Source of the DNA: Bacteroidales bacterium
GTDB taxonomy: Bacteria > Bacteroidota > Bacteroidia > Bacteroidales > UBA932
NCBI GenBank assembly: GCA_016290835.1
Contig: JAEEVG010000019.1
Coordinates: 1 to 39,592 of the forward strand
Direction of reading: 5' to 3'
Length of the DNA stretch: 39,592 nt
Part shown: in pieces, positions 1 to 10,000 of the stretch
Layout: each line of letters begins with the position of its first letter
Numbering within the stretch: the stretch's first letter is position 1
The notes under the pieces: generated by a model
What the model saw: the letters and a program-made list of their open reading frames with translations, nothing else
Database searches by the model: none
Told to the model about the DNA's origin: nothing
Program-made: the position numbers and the translations under genes

Positions 1-1
1 G

Positions 2-3000
2 GTGGAGAAAAGCACCCTCACCCTCACGCTGCGCAACCTCCCCCAGGTGCGGGTCCGCATCCTCAAGGACAAGACGCAGGTCTTCGACCGCCTGGTCGCC
101 AACACCCGGCAGCGCTTCTACATCCCGGACACCCTGGTCCTCCAGCTGCCCGACATCGACGACGGCACCTACACCCTCAAGTGCAGCGAGGGCAAGAACA
201 CGTCCGAGAGCCAATACGATAAATACACCCTCTCCATCGCCCACAAGCGCGACTACGACGGCTATGGCGTCTATGTGGCCGACTACCTGACCGGAGAGCC
301 CGTCCGCCGCTGCGACCTCCTGCTGCAGAACCAGAAGGGAGAAGAGGTCGACCGGGTGGAGAATTTCGAGCTCGACGGCTTCACCTACCTGCCGGACCAC
401 ATCGTGCAGAAGCTGGAGAAAGAGCATTACGGCCTCGGCCTGCGGGCGGTCGTCCGCGACGGCGGGCGTCTGCGCAAATCCCCGCGCCACGCCCTCCTGT
501 ACTATACCCGGGAGACCGTCAGCACCGACAATCCCGCCCGCCACCACGCCCTCATCCTGACCGACCGCAGTGCCTTCAACCCCGACGAGACCGTACATTT
601 CAAGGTACTGCTCTACGAAGGCACCTACGCCTACGCCACCCGTCCGGAGGGCATCCGCCTGCGTGCCACGCTCACCGATCCGACGGACAAGGAAATCGGA
701 CAGGCCGAGCTGACCACGAACGAATTCGGCTCCGCCGCCGGCGCCTTCGTCCTCAAGAAAGGCGAACGGGGCGGTATGTACACGATTTCCATTTCCGAGG
801 ACGGCAAGGAGATCGCCTCCACGCGGGTACGGGCGGATGAATTCGTGCTGCCCAGCTTCGAGCTGACCTGGAAGGATGACCCGCGCCTGTATCTGCCCAA
901 GGACCAGGTGACCGTGGAAGGCAACGTCCGCAGTTATTCCGGCCACAGCCTGGGCACGGCCACGGCCCGCTACACGGTCCAGTCCGGAGGCGATGTCATC
1001 GCCGAAGGCCCGCTGGAACTTGAGTCCAACGGCGACTTCCGCCTCCGTTTCGAAGCCCCCGACAAGGGCTGGTATAGCAGCAGCGCCGTCACCGTGACCG
1101 TCACGGACAGCACCGGCGAGACCCTCGAGTTCCGCCGTTCGGTCTCCATCTCGAACCGCCTCCCGCTCAGCCTGGATGTGCGCAATGAGACCGAAGGCCG
1201 CTTCGAGCGCATCTCGGGGCGGGGCGGCGGTTCCATCGTCGGCGACAACTTCATCCGGACCCGCTTCCAGATCGGCCATGGAGAAACCCTGACCTACCCC
1301 CGGCTCAAGATCAGCTACAAGGTCCTGCGCGGGGTCAGCATCGTACTGGAAGGAGAGGTCCCCAACGGCGAGACCCTCGACCTGTCCCTGGCCGGGCTGC
1401 CGTCCGGGCTCTATACCATCGAGGCAGAGGCAGAGGCCGTGAGCGAAGCGGGCAAGACCTACACGCAGAAAGAGACCCTCGACGTGGTCAAAGCCGCCGA
1501 CACCGACACCGTGCTCGACCTGGATGTCTGGAGTTTCTTCAAGGAGATCCCCGACGACGGCCGCGGCATCGCCCTGCAAGTCGGCACCACCGCCGGTCCC
1601 GCCTGGATCGTGACCGAACTCTACGGCGACGGCAACCGCCTGCTGGAGAAGCGCATCGTCCGCCTGGCGGGCGAACGCGCCAAGGCCGGCTCGCTCGAGA
1701 CAATCCGTTTCGAGCGCAAGGCGGGATACCCCGAAACCCTGACGCTCAAGGTCTTCTGGTTCCGGGACGGGCGCTCCTTCTCTTATGATGTCAGCGCTTA
1801 CAAGGCCGCGGAAGTGTATCAGCTGCCGCTCAGTTTCAGCCGCTTCCTGGACACCACCTCCCCGCACGCGGACTACAGTTTCACCCTGCGCACCGCCGCG
1901 GGGACGGAGCTCGCCGCCACCATTTTCGACAAGAGCACGGAGACCATCCAGCGCAATGTCTGGCATACCGTCAGTCCCGAGCACCGGGGCCTGCCGAGCG
2001 TCCGTTATTCGTCCACGGAGGGCCGGGACACCTCCTACGGCATTTATCAGCCGGTTTTCGCCGAAGCCGCCGGGGTCAGGATGCTCTCCAAAGCCGCCAT
2101 GCGCGCGGATGCGGCCCCGATGAACATGATGGTCGAAGAGGCCGTCTATGAGGCCGCCGACATGGAGGATTCCCTGGCGTCCGAAAGCGGAGGCGGGGAA
2201 CAGCCGGAGAATGCCGCCATCCGCGAGAATTTCGCGAACACCATCGCCTGGGAGCCGTTCCTGCGCTCCGACAAAGACGGCGTCGTGACCTTTAATTTCA
2301 CGACCGCAGACAAGCTGTCCACCTATTATGTACAGCTCTTCGCGCACGACAAGGCCTTCCACAATGCCACCCTCCGCCGGGAGATGGTCGTGACCCTGCC
2401 GGTCAAGGTGGCCCTCGTGCAGCCGCAGTTCCTCTATGAGGGCGACCGCTACGTCGCCCGCGTGACCCTCGCCAACAGCACCGCGAAAGCGGTCGGCGGC
2501 CGGCTTGCCATCCGCTTCCTGAACGGTACGGACTACAAGACCGCCCCGACGGTCCAGGAGAAGACCAGCCGCATCACCGTGCCCGCGGGCGGCTCCGCAG
2601 ATGCCGTCTTCGAGATCTCGGCGCCCAGCCTGCGCGAACTCGGGTTGCTGGTCAACTTCACCGCGGACGATCCCGAAGCGGGCTCCGACGGCGTATTCGT
2701 GACGATGCCGGTCCGGCCGGCCATCCAGACCATCGTCGAGGCCCACTCGGCCCTGCTGCGCAGCGGGATGGACCGCGAGGCCATCCTCGCCGAGCTCCGC
2801 AGCGCCTTCATCAACGTCCCCGGCGACCAGGCGACCCTGCGCGACATCTCCATCCTCGGAATGCTGCAGGAAGCTATTCCACAGAAGGTGATTCCCGCCA
2901 GCGACAACCTCCTGGACCAGTCCGAGGCCCTCTTCGCCAATTACCTGCTGGACATCCTGCCGGGAACTCCGGTCGCCGGCGCATCTGCGGAAGAACGGAA

Positions 3001-4279
3001 GGAGATGCTGGACAAGATCCTCGCCTGCCACAACAGCGACGGCGGCTTCGGCTGGTTCCGCGAGATGTCCTCCTCCCCCATCCTGACGGCCGTGCTGCTG
3101 GAGCGGATGGCGGAGATGGGCGAGCACTGCCCGCCGGAACTCGCCGCCCTCGCAAAAGACGCCGCGCACTTCCTGGACAGCGAGTTCTTCGGCGATGGCA
3201 AGCGCCCCTACTGGTGCGGCGGCCTCAGCCTGGAGCAGTACCTGCACGTGCGCGCCCTCTTCCCCGAGGTCAATTTCAAGCCCGAATCCGCCAGTGCCAA
3301 GCAGTTGCGCGAATTCAAGAAGGACGCCAAGGCCTACCTCGTGCCGGGACGCAAGCGCGGCCTCAACGGCCGGGTCTTCGCCAAGGCCCGCCGGCTGAAG
3401 ACCCTGCACGCACTCACCGATAACGAGAAGGGAGCGAGCCTCGCGAAATCCTGGGGCATCCTGCTCTTCACCTCCGGCCGGCTCCGCAAGTCCCTGGACA
3501 AGGATATCGAATCCCTGCTCCAGTACGCGGAACCGCACCGCAGCGGCGGGACCTACTACCCCAACGCCGTGATGCCCTGGCGGGGCCTGCTCGAGAGCGA
3601 GCTCTACGCCCACACGCTGATCTGCGAACTCCTGTCCGAGAGCGGCCACACCGACGTGGCCGAAGGCATCCGCCTGTGGATGATGGTCCAGAAAGAGACC
3701 CAGCAGTGGGAGGACGACCCGGCCTACATCCAGGCCATCGGCTGCGTGCTCCGCGGCACCGAGGAGACCCTCCAGACCCGGGTCCTCGCCCTGAGCGCCG
3801 CCACGACCCTCCCGTTCGCGGACATCAAGGCTGCGGGCAATGGCTTCACCCTCAAGCGCAGCTACACCCGCGACGGGAAGCCGCTGCAGGAGGGCGACAT
3901 CCTGCACGTCGGCGACAAGGTCACCGCCCATTATGAGATCTGGAACGAGGAGAACCGCAGTTTCGTGCGGCTCAGCGCCCCGCGCCCGGCGGCCTTCCGC
4001 CCCGTGGACCAGCTCTCCGGCCGCTATGGCTGGTTCGGCCGCCCGATCTCCATCACAGGCTGGGTCGTGTTCAGTCCGCAGGGCTACCGCAGCGTGCTCG
4101 CCGACCGGACGGAATTCTGGTTCGACAGCTATCCCGAGGAGAAGACCTCCTTCACCGAGACCTTCTTCGTGACCCAGGAGGGCAGTTTCCAGTGCCCCGT
4201 CCCGGTGATCGAATCCCTCTACGCCCCGCATTACCGGGCGAACGACGACGGCCACGGACCCGTCGTCGTCCGCCCCTGA
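2..4279 (+). CDS. alpha-2-macroglobulin family protein, thioester-less, 5' partial
   Basis: Large envelope protein of the bacterial alpha-2-macroglobulin (A2M) family, which is thought to trap proteases that enter the periplasm. About 1425 residues are visible and the frame is open at the left edge. The GTG at base 2 is not a credible start and no signal peptide is seen, so the N-terminus lies outside the window. An MG2-like region lies near residues 185-290. The conserved A2M core is near residues 740-810 (it begins NTIAWEPFLRSDKDG). An alpha-helical barrel-like domain follows from about 960 to 1290. Where thioester-type relatives have C-x-E-Q, this protein reads N969-L-L-D-Q973, so it cannot form the covalent thioester bond. 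Non-thioester A2Ms are known in other bacteria (the YfaS/MagD type). It lies just upstream of pbpC and a second A2M. Confidence 0.85.
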   Translation: MEKSTLTLTLRNLPQVRVRILKDKTQVFDRLVANTRQRFYIPDTLVLQLPDIDDGTYTLKCSEGKNTSESQYDKYTLSIAHKRDYDGYGVYVADYLTGEPVRRCDLLLQNQKGEEVDRVENFELDGFTYLPDHIVQKLEKEHYGLGLRAVVRDGGRLRKSPRHALLYYTRETVSTDNPARHHALILTDRSAFNPDETVHFKVLLYEGTYAYATRPEGIRLRATLTDPTDKEIGQAELTTNEFGSAAGAFVLKKGERGGMYTISISEDGKEIASTRVRADEFVLPSFELTWKDDPRLYLPKDQVTVEGNVRSYSGHSLGTATARYTVQSGGDVIAEGPLELESNGDFRLRFEAPDKGWYSSSAVTVTVTDSTGETLEFRRSVSISNRLPLSLDVRNETEGRFERISGRGGGSIVGDNFIRTRFQIGHGETLTYPRLKISYKVLRGVSIVLEGEVPNGETLDLSLAGLPSGLYTIEAEAEAVSEAGKTYTQKETLDVVKAADTDTVLDLDVWSFFKEIPDDGRGIALQVGTTAGPAWIVTELYGDGNRLLEKRIVRLAGERAKAGSLETIRFERKAGYPETLTLKVFWFRDGRSFSYDVSAYKAAEVYQLPLSFSRFLDTTSPHADYSFTLRTAAGTELAATIFDKSTETIQRNVWHTVSPEHRGLPSVRYSSTEGRDTSYGIYQPVFAEAAGVRMLSKAAMRADAAPMNMMVEEAVYEAADMEDSLASESGGGEQPENAAIRENFANTIAWEPFLRSDKDGVVTFNFTTADKLSTYYVQLFAHDKAFHNATLRREMVVTLPVKVALVQPQFLYEGDRYVARVTLANSTAKAVGGRLAIRFLNGTDYKTAPTVQEKTSRITVPAGGSADAVFEISAPSLRELGLLVNFTADDPEAGSDGVFVTMPVRPAIQTIVEAHSALLRSGMDREAILAELRSAFINVPGDQATLRDISILGMLQEAIPQKVIPASDNLLDQSEALFANYLLDILPGTPVAGASAEERKEMLDKILACHNSDGGFGWFREMSSSPILTAVLLERMAEMGEHCPPELAALAKDAAHFLDSEFFGDGKRPYWCGGLSLEQYLHVRALFPEVNFKPESASAKQLREFKKDAKAYLVPGRKRGLNGRVFAKARRLKTLHALTDNEKGASLAKSWGILLFTSGRLRKSLDKDIESLLQYAEPHRSGGTYYPNAVMPWRGLLESELYAHTLICELLSESGHTDVAEGIRLWMMVQKETQQWEDDPAYIQAIGCVLRGTEETLQTRVLALSAATTLPFADIKAAGNGFTLKRSYTRDGKPLQEGDILHVGDKVTAHYEIWNEENRSFVRLSAPRPAAFRPVDQLSGRYGWFGRPISITGWVVFSPQGYRSVLADRTEFWFDSYPEEKTSFTETFFVTQEGSFQCPVPVIESLYAPHYRANDDGHGPVVVRP

Positions 4280-4294
4280 CGGGGAGGGCGGATC

Positions 4295-4663
4295 TTATTT
4301 CAAGAATACGAAGAAAACCGCGAGGATCAGGCAGGCGAAGGCTGCCAGGTGATTCCAGTGCAGCGGCTGTCCCTGGAACAGGAAGTGGACGATGACCGTG
4401 AACACGGTCAGGGAGATCGCTTCCTGGATGACCTTGAGCTGCATCAGGTTGAAGGGACCGCCGTTGCCGGCGAAACCAATGCGGTTGGCGGGGACGGTGA
4501 GGCAGTATTCAAAGAAGGCGATACCCCACGAGAAAAGTATGATGAGGATGAGCGGCCAGCCGGTCGAGATCTTCATTTCCTGGAGTTTGAGGTGGCCGTA
4601 CCACGCGAAGGTCATGAAGATATTCGAGCAGACGAGCATCAGGATGGTCCAAATTCCGTTCAT
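4295..4663 (-). CDS. DMT-superfamily small membrane protein (DUF486)
   Basis: A 122-residue, very hydrophobic protein with four predicted membrane helices (about residues 4-22, 35-52, 75-95 and 103-121). Length, four-helix layout and sequence character fit the DUF486 family of the drug/metabolite transporter superfamily; transport function is unproven. The ATG at 4663 lies 19 bases behind a TATCTTTG promoter box at 4690-4683. The gene converges on the partial A2M gene with 15 bases between the stops, and no hairpin terminator is visible there. It is transcribed in the same direction as pbpC but has its own promoter, so it is probably a separate unit. Confidence 0.8.
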   Translation of the reverse strand: MNGIWTILMLVCSNIFMTFAWYGHLKLQEMKISTGWPLILIILFSWGIAFFEYCLTVPANRIGFAGNGGPFNLMQLKVIQEAISLTVFTVIVHFLFQGQPLHWNHLAAFACLILAVFFVFLK

Positions 4664-4682
4664 AGCGATCCAAAAAATCGCG

Positions 4683-4690
4683 CAAAGATA
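4683..4690 (-). promoter_or_regulatory. Bacteroidetes -7 box for the DUF486 gene
   Basis: TATCTTTG read on the minus strand matches the Bacteroidetes sigma-ABfr -7 consensus TAnnTTTG. It lies 19 bases before the ATG at 4663, in the gap behind pbpC. Confidence 0.6.
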
Positions 4691-4730
4691 GCACGACTTC
4701 GGAAATAATTGTCCCCGGGCAGGAAAAAAA

Positions 4731-7043
4731 TCAACGCACCGAGAAGAGCCGCACGCGCCGGCTGCCCTGCTCGTCGATGAGGGTGAGGCGGTGATCCCCC
4801 GGCGCGGGGTCCACGCGCAGGACGTGCTCGCCCCGGGTCTCCCCCACGAAGGTATCGTCGATGTGCCAGTAGATCGTGGCCGTGGGATCGGCGTGCGCCG
4901 CCCGGAAGACCACCCCGTTCTGCGTGCCGCCCAGACCGCGGGTCAGCACGAGCACCAGGCCGTTCTGGGGATAGATGATCTCGATGGGTTCGGCCCCAGA
5001 CGCGGCCGGATCGAGCGCCGGATGCTTGGGCGGCAGGGGCTTGTAGTCCAGGTGTTTCTGCATATAATACCACTCCTGGGCCGGGGGCAGCACGAAACGC
5101 ACCTCCGTGCGGATCTGCTCCGGGGGGCAGACGCTCGAATTGACCTGCCAGCGCCCGCTGGGGTCGAGGTGCACCCGCTGGTGGTAGCGGCACACGTCGG
5201 GCCGCTCCGCCACATCCGGCACCCAGAGGGTGTCCCGGTGCGGGCACAGGTCGCTGGCGGGCAGGCCGCTCTCGTGGCAGACTTCGAGTTGGGTCATCCC
5301 CTCCGTGGGGCGCGAGAACCAGCGCGAGCCCGGCAGGGCCGAGAAGATTTCGAACATTACCGGCGAGGCATAGGACACGCCCGTCATGCCGGCGCGGCCC
5401 TCGCCGTCGCTGTTGCCCACCCACACCGCGACGACCCAGTCCGGGGTCACGCCCACGCTCCAGGCATCCCGGTTGCCCCAGGAAGTGCCGGTCTTCCAGG
5501 CGATTCTCCGGCCGGTGCCATAGTCCATCCAGGAGGCCTCCTCCTCGGGGCGGCTGGCATTGGAGAGCGCGTCAAAAGCCAGGTATGCGGCCGCACGGCC
5601 GATCGGGAGCCGGCGGGCGGGCAGCCGCTCGCGCTTCTGGTCGGACAGCCAGCCCAGGTCCGCATAGAGCGGATCGCCCGTCAGGCTCGCCGCCAGGTAG
5701 TAATACGCCCGGGCGAGGGTTTCCAGCGAGATCTCCGCCCCGCCCAGGATCAGCGACAGGCCGTAGTGGTCGGCATCCCGGTCGATGGTCGTGAAACCCA
5801 GCCCCTGCAGGTCCTGCAGGAAACGCTCTGCGCCATACTGCTCGAGCATCCGCACCGAGGGGACGTTGAGCGAGCGCTCGATCACCTCGCGGGCCGGCAC
5901 GGCCCCCTCGAAGGTGCGGCTGTAGTTGTGCGGAGAGAAGTTATTGTAATTGTAAGGGGTGTCCTTGACCAGCTGGGTCGGCAGCAGTTCGCCCGCCTGG
6001 AGCAGGGCGGCATATAGCAGGGGCTTGAGCGTGGAGCCGCTGGAGCGGGCCGCCGGGACCATATCCACGTCGGCGCCGCGCAGGCCGGGGGCGCAGCCGC
6101 GGGTATTGCCGTAATAGGCCCGGATCTCCCCGGTATGCACGTCCACCACCAGTACGCCCATATTGTCCACCAGGTTGGAATGGTAGGTCTTGAAATATCG
6201 CTGCGCGAGGGACGAGACCCGCTGCTGCAGGGAGGCGTCGAGCGTGGTCGCGAACGCGCCGTCGCCCCGTTCGCGCCGGCAGCGCTCCAGCAGGTGATAG
6301 GCCTCGTCGGGCATCGGGAGCGGGCGCTCGGGCAGGGGTTCGTCCTGGGCGAGCAGGCATTCCGTTTCGTCGATGATTCCCCGATCCCGGAGTTTGTCCA
6401 GCAGGGCGTTGCGTTTCTCCAGCAGGCGCTCGCGGCCCCGCCCGGGATGGATCAGGCCGGGGGCGTTGGGCAGCACCGCCAGCATAGCGCTCTCTCCCCA
6501 GGAGAGTTCGTCGGCGCTGCGTCCGAAATAGCGCCAGGCCGCCGCTTCCAGGCCCACCACATTGCCCCCGAACGGGGCGTTGGAGGCATACAGGAGCAGG
6601 ATCCTGCGCTTGGAGGAGAATAGCTCCAGGCGCGTGGCGAGCACCATTTCATAGAGTTTTTCCGGCAGGGAACGCGGCGCTTTCGGGCGGCTCAGGCGGA
6701 TGACCTGCATCGTCAGGGTGCTGGCCCCGCTGACCACCTCGCCCCGGGTGAGGTTCTGGCGCAGGGCGCGGGCGGCGGCGAGGGGATCCACCCCGCCATG
6801 CCACCAGAAGCGTTTGTCCTCACAGATCACGATGCAACGGGCGAACTTCTCCGGCACGTGGTCGGCGGGCGGGAAATACCACTGGCCGTCCGCCGAAATA
6901 CGGGCGCCCAGCAGCGTTCCGTCCGCGGCGACGGCCGTGGCGGACAGGGGCGTGCGGAACAATTGGCGCGGCAGGCACAACAAATACCACGCAATTAATC
7001 CGAGCGGGACAAAAATCAACAGGAATTTCTTAACTTTGTTCAT
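4731..7043 (-). CDS. pbpC: penicillin-binding protein 1C
   Basis: Bifunctional peptidoglycan synthase of the PBP1C class, 770 residues, anchored by one N-terminal helix (about residues 6-24). The glycosyltransferase (GT51) domain comes first, with E75 in CEDKRFW and the GASTLTMQ motif near 106-113. The transpeptidase domain follows, with all three active-site motifs: S337-T-L-K340, S391-L-N393 and K517-T-G-T520. The final 90 or so residues fit the beta-rich PBP1C C-terminal domain. In many Gram-negatives pbpC is linked to an A2M gene, as here. That pairing is read as repair of peptidoglycan combined with trapping of invading proteases. The start ATG at 7043 lies 8 bases behind a TACATTTG box and 26 bases from the divergent A2M start. 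Confidence 0.95.
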   Translation of the reverse strand: MNKVKKFLLIFVPLGLIAWYLLCLPRQLFRTPLSATAVAADGTLLGARISADGQWYFPPADHVPEKFARCIVICEDKRFWWHGGVDPLAAARALRQNLTRGEVVSGASTLTMQVIRLSRPKAPRSLPEKLYEMVLATRLELFSSKRRILLLYASNAPFGGNVVGLEAAAWRYFGRSADELSWGESAMLAVLPNAPGLIHPGRGRERLLEKRNALLDKLRDRGIIDETECLLAQDEPLPERPLPMPDEAYHLLERCRRERGDGAFATTLDASLQQRVSSLAQRYFKTYHSNLVDNMGVLVVDVHTGEIRAYYGNTRGCAPGLRGADVDMVPAARSSGSTLKPLLYAALLQAGELLPTQLVKDTPYNYNNFSPHNYSRTFEGAVPAREVIERSLNVPSVRMLEQYGAERFLQDLQGLGFTTIDRDADHYGLSLILGGAEISLETLARAYYYLAASLTGDPLYADLGWLSDQKRERLPARRLPIGRAAAYLAFDALSNASRPEEEASWMDYGTGRRIAWKTGTSWGNRDAWSVGVTPDWVVAVWVGNSDGEGRAGMTGVSYASPVMFEIFSALPGSRWFSRPTEGMTQLEVCHESGLPASDLCPHRDTLWVPDVAERPDVCRYHQRVHLDPSGRWQVNSSVCPPEQIRTEVRFVLPPAQEWYYMQKHLDYKPLPPKHPALDPAASGAEPIEIIYPQNGLVLVLTRGLGGTQNGVVFRAAHADPTATIYWHIDDTFVGETRGEHVLRVDPAPGDHRLTLIDEQGSRRVRLFSVR
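7031..7038 (+). promoter_or_regulatory. -7 box for the second A2M gene, inside pbpC codons
   Basis: TAACTTTG matches TAnnTTTG and lies over codons 2-4 of pbpC. It would start transcription near 7042, giving about 27 untranslated bases before the ATG at 7070. It faces the pbpC promoter box at 7059-7052, so the two promoters point at each other. A weaker TATTTTTC at 7061-7068 is too close to the ATG to be a likely alternative. Confidence 0.5.
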
Positions 7044-7051
7044 CCGTTGAA

Positions 7052-7059
7052 CAAATGTA
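7052..7059 (-). promoter_or_regulatory. -7 box for pbpC
   Basis: TACATTTG on the minus strand matches TAnnTTTG and ends 8 bases before the pbpC ATG, so the transcript would have almost no leader. Confidence 0.6.
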
Positions 7060-7069
7060 ATATTTTTCT

Positions 7070-10000
7070 ATGAAATCTTTCCGCATACTTCTCCTCGGAA
7101 TGGCCGCAGCCTGCCTGCTGGCCGCCTGCAAGGGCAACACACCTGCCGGCAGCCCGGCCGGACGCCAGAACCCCGCGAGGGCCGTTTCCGCCGTCGCCGG
7201 TACCACGCCGATGACGCCCATCGACACCGAAGGATCCCTTCCCGACACCACCGGCATCGACCTGGAGGTCCCCACGATCCGCCTGCTGAGCAAAGGCTCC
7301 ATCCTGCCCTCCAAGGGAAGCCTCGACCTCGTGTTCGGATCCGTCTCCTACGCACAGGCCGAGGTCCGGGTCAAAAAAGTCTTCAGCAGCAACATCCTGC
7401 AGTTCCTGCAGTTCGATGACTACGAGACCCGCTACAACCTCTACAAAGTAGCCTCGACCATCGCCGACACCACCCTGGTGCTGGGAGACCGGAGTGCAGA
7501 CCACATCCGGCAGTTCCGCACCTATGCCCTGAGTCTCGACGAACTCATTAAGCCCGAGCCGGGCGCCATCTACCACGTCGAGATCCGCGGCCGCGAGCCC
7601 CTCGTGGAGGAGGACTTCTGGGACAGCGACGACTACTTCGGCGACTATGACACCTACGACCAGCGCAGTGTGGATCTGCTCGCAAGCAACCTCGCCCTGA
7701 TCGCCAAGCGCGGCGACGGCGCCACCGAGGTATTCGTCTACGACATCCTCACCGGCAAGCCGGTCTCGGGCGTCCGCATCAAACTCTACGACTTCGTCCA
7801 GCAGGAGCTCGCCAAGGGCCAGACCGACGGCGAGGGCCACGTCAGCTTCCCCGCCTCCGGCGAGGGCCGCTTCATCACGGCCACCAACGGCAAGCACTAC
7901 GCCTATCTCGACCTCAAGAACGAGAAAGCCCTGTCCACCAGCAACTTCGATGTCAGCGGCACCACCCGCGAAGGTGGCATCAAGGCCTACATCTTCGGCG
8001 AGCGGGGCGTGTGGCGCCCGGGCGACACGCTGCACGTCAGCGTGGTGACCCTGTTCGACGACACGCCGCTCCCCGCCGGGCATCCCGTCACCGCCCGGCT
8101 CTACAACCCCGACGGACAGCTCACCAAGACCCTGACGGAGCGCAGCGGCTCCGCCAACATCTACCACTTCCCCTTCAGCACGGCGCAGGACGCCCCTTCG
8201 GGCCGCTGGCGCGTGGATGTGCAGCTCGGCGGCCAGACCTTCAGCAAGTCCCTGCGCATCGAGGCCATCAAGCCCAACAAGATGGACGTCACGCTCCATT
8301 TCGACAATGCCTACATCACCCCGGACCGCAACTGCGTGGGCGACATCGCCGTCCGCTGGCTCTACGGGGCCCCGGGCAGCGGGCTCAAGGTCAACGGCAC
8401 CCTCGAGCTCACCGCCGCCACGACCGCCTTCAAGGGCTGGGAAGGCTACGACTTCCTCGATGACGCCCGGAGTTTCGAAGACCAGACCTTCACCTTCTCC
8501 GACATGGTGACCAACGAGGAAGGCCACGCCTACATCAATACCTTCTACGAGGTCAACAAGGCCGCCACCCCGGGTCTGCTCAATGCCGGATTCACCTTCC
8601 GGGCCTTCGAGCCGGGCGGGGACTTCAGCACCAATTATTCCAGCATCCGGATGTCCCCGTTCAGCACCTACGTGGGCATCAAGACCGAACTGGACAAGGA
8701 TGAATGGGGCAGCGAACTGCTGAGCGCAGGCAAGCCGCATCGTTTCGACGTGGCCACGGTGGACGCCGAAGGCAAGGGCGTGACGGCCAGCGGCCTGCAC
8801 GCCGAGATCTACCACGTGGACTGGAGCTGGTGGTGGAACGCCTCCGGATCCATTGCCAGCTATATGGCCGGCAAGAGCCGCGAACTCCTCTTCGAGAAGA
8901 CCTTCTCCACCTCCGGCGGCAAGGGCAGTTTCACCTACGACTGGAAAGATGCCCCGAACGGCCTGTACTACATCCGCGTCACCGACACCCGCGGCGGCCA
9001 CGCCGCCTCGATGATCTGCGAGGTCCAGGAGCGGGAGACCACCGATGTCTCCGACGGCGCCACCCGCCTCAACATGCTGATCGACAAGGATAAGTACAAG
9101 GTCGGCGAGACGGCCCTCATCACCATCCCGTCCACCGCGGGCGCCAGCGCCCTCGTCTCCATCGAGAAGAGCGGCAAAATCCTCGGAACCCGCCGTGTCG
9201 AATGCTTTGCGGGCAGCACCCAGATCCGCATCCCCGTGACGAAGGAGATGCTCCCCAACGCCTATGCCTTCATCACCCTGATCCAGCCCCACGGCAACGT
9301 CCGCAACGACGCCCCGATCCGACTCTACGGCATCCAGAACATCAATGTCGAGGACGCCTCTTCGCACCTGGATCCGGTCATCGACATCCCCGCCGAGACC
9401 AAGCCCGAGACTACGCTCAAGTTCAAGGTCCGCGAGAAGAGCGGCCGTCCGATGAGCTACATCGTGGCCCTGGTGGACGAAGGTCTGCTCTCGCTGACCG
9501 GTTTCAAGACCCCGGATGCCTGGGCCGCCTTCTACGCCAAGGAAGCCCTGCGCGTCCGTACCTGGGACGAGTATGATGCCGTCATCGGCGCCTACGGCGG
9601 CCACATCGAGCAGCTCTTCGCCATCGGCGGTGACGACGAGGCTTCCGGCCCGCTCAAGCGCCAGGGTGCCGACCGCTTCAAGCCGGTGGTCGCCTACCTC
9701 GGTCCCTTCGAGCTGAAGGCCGGCAAGACCGGCTCCCACAGCATCGAGGTGCCGCAGTACATCGGTTCGCTCCGCGCCATGGTCATCGCCACGGACGGCA
9801 GCGCCCAGGGCAGCACCGCCGCCAATGTCTCCGTGACCCAGCCCCTGATGGTCCAGGCCACCCTGCCCAGGACCCTGAGCCTGGGCGAGACCATCCGCAT
9901 CCCGGCCACCGTCATCACCCTCAAGGACGGTGTCGGCAATGTCAAACTGAGCATCAAGACCGACGGCCCGCTGACCGTCCAGGGTCCCGCCACCATCGAC

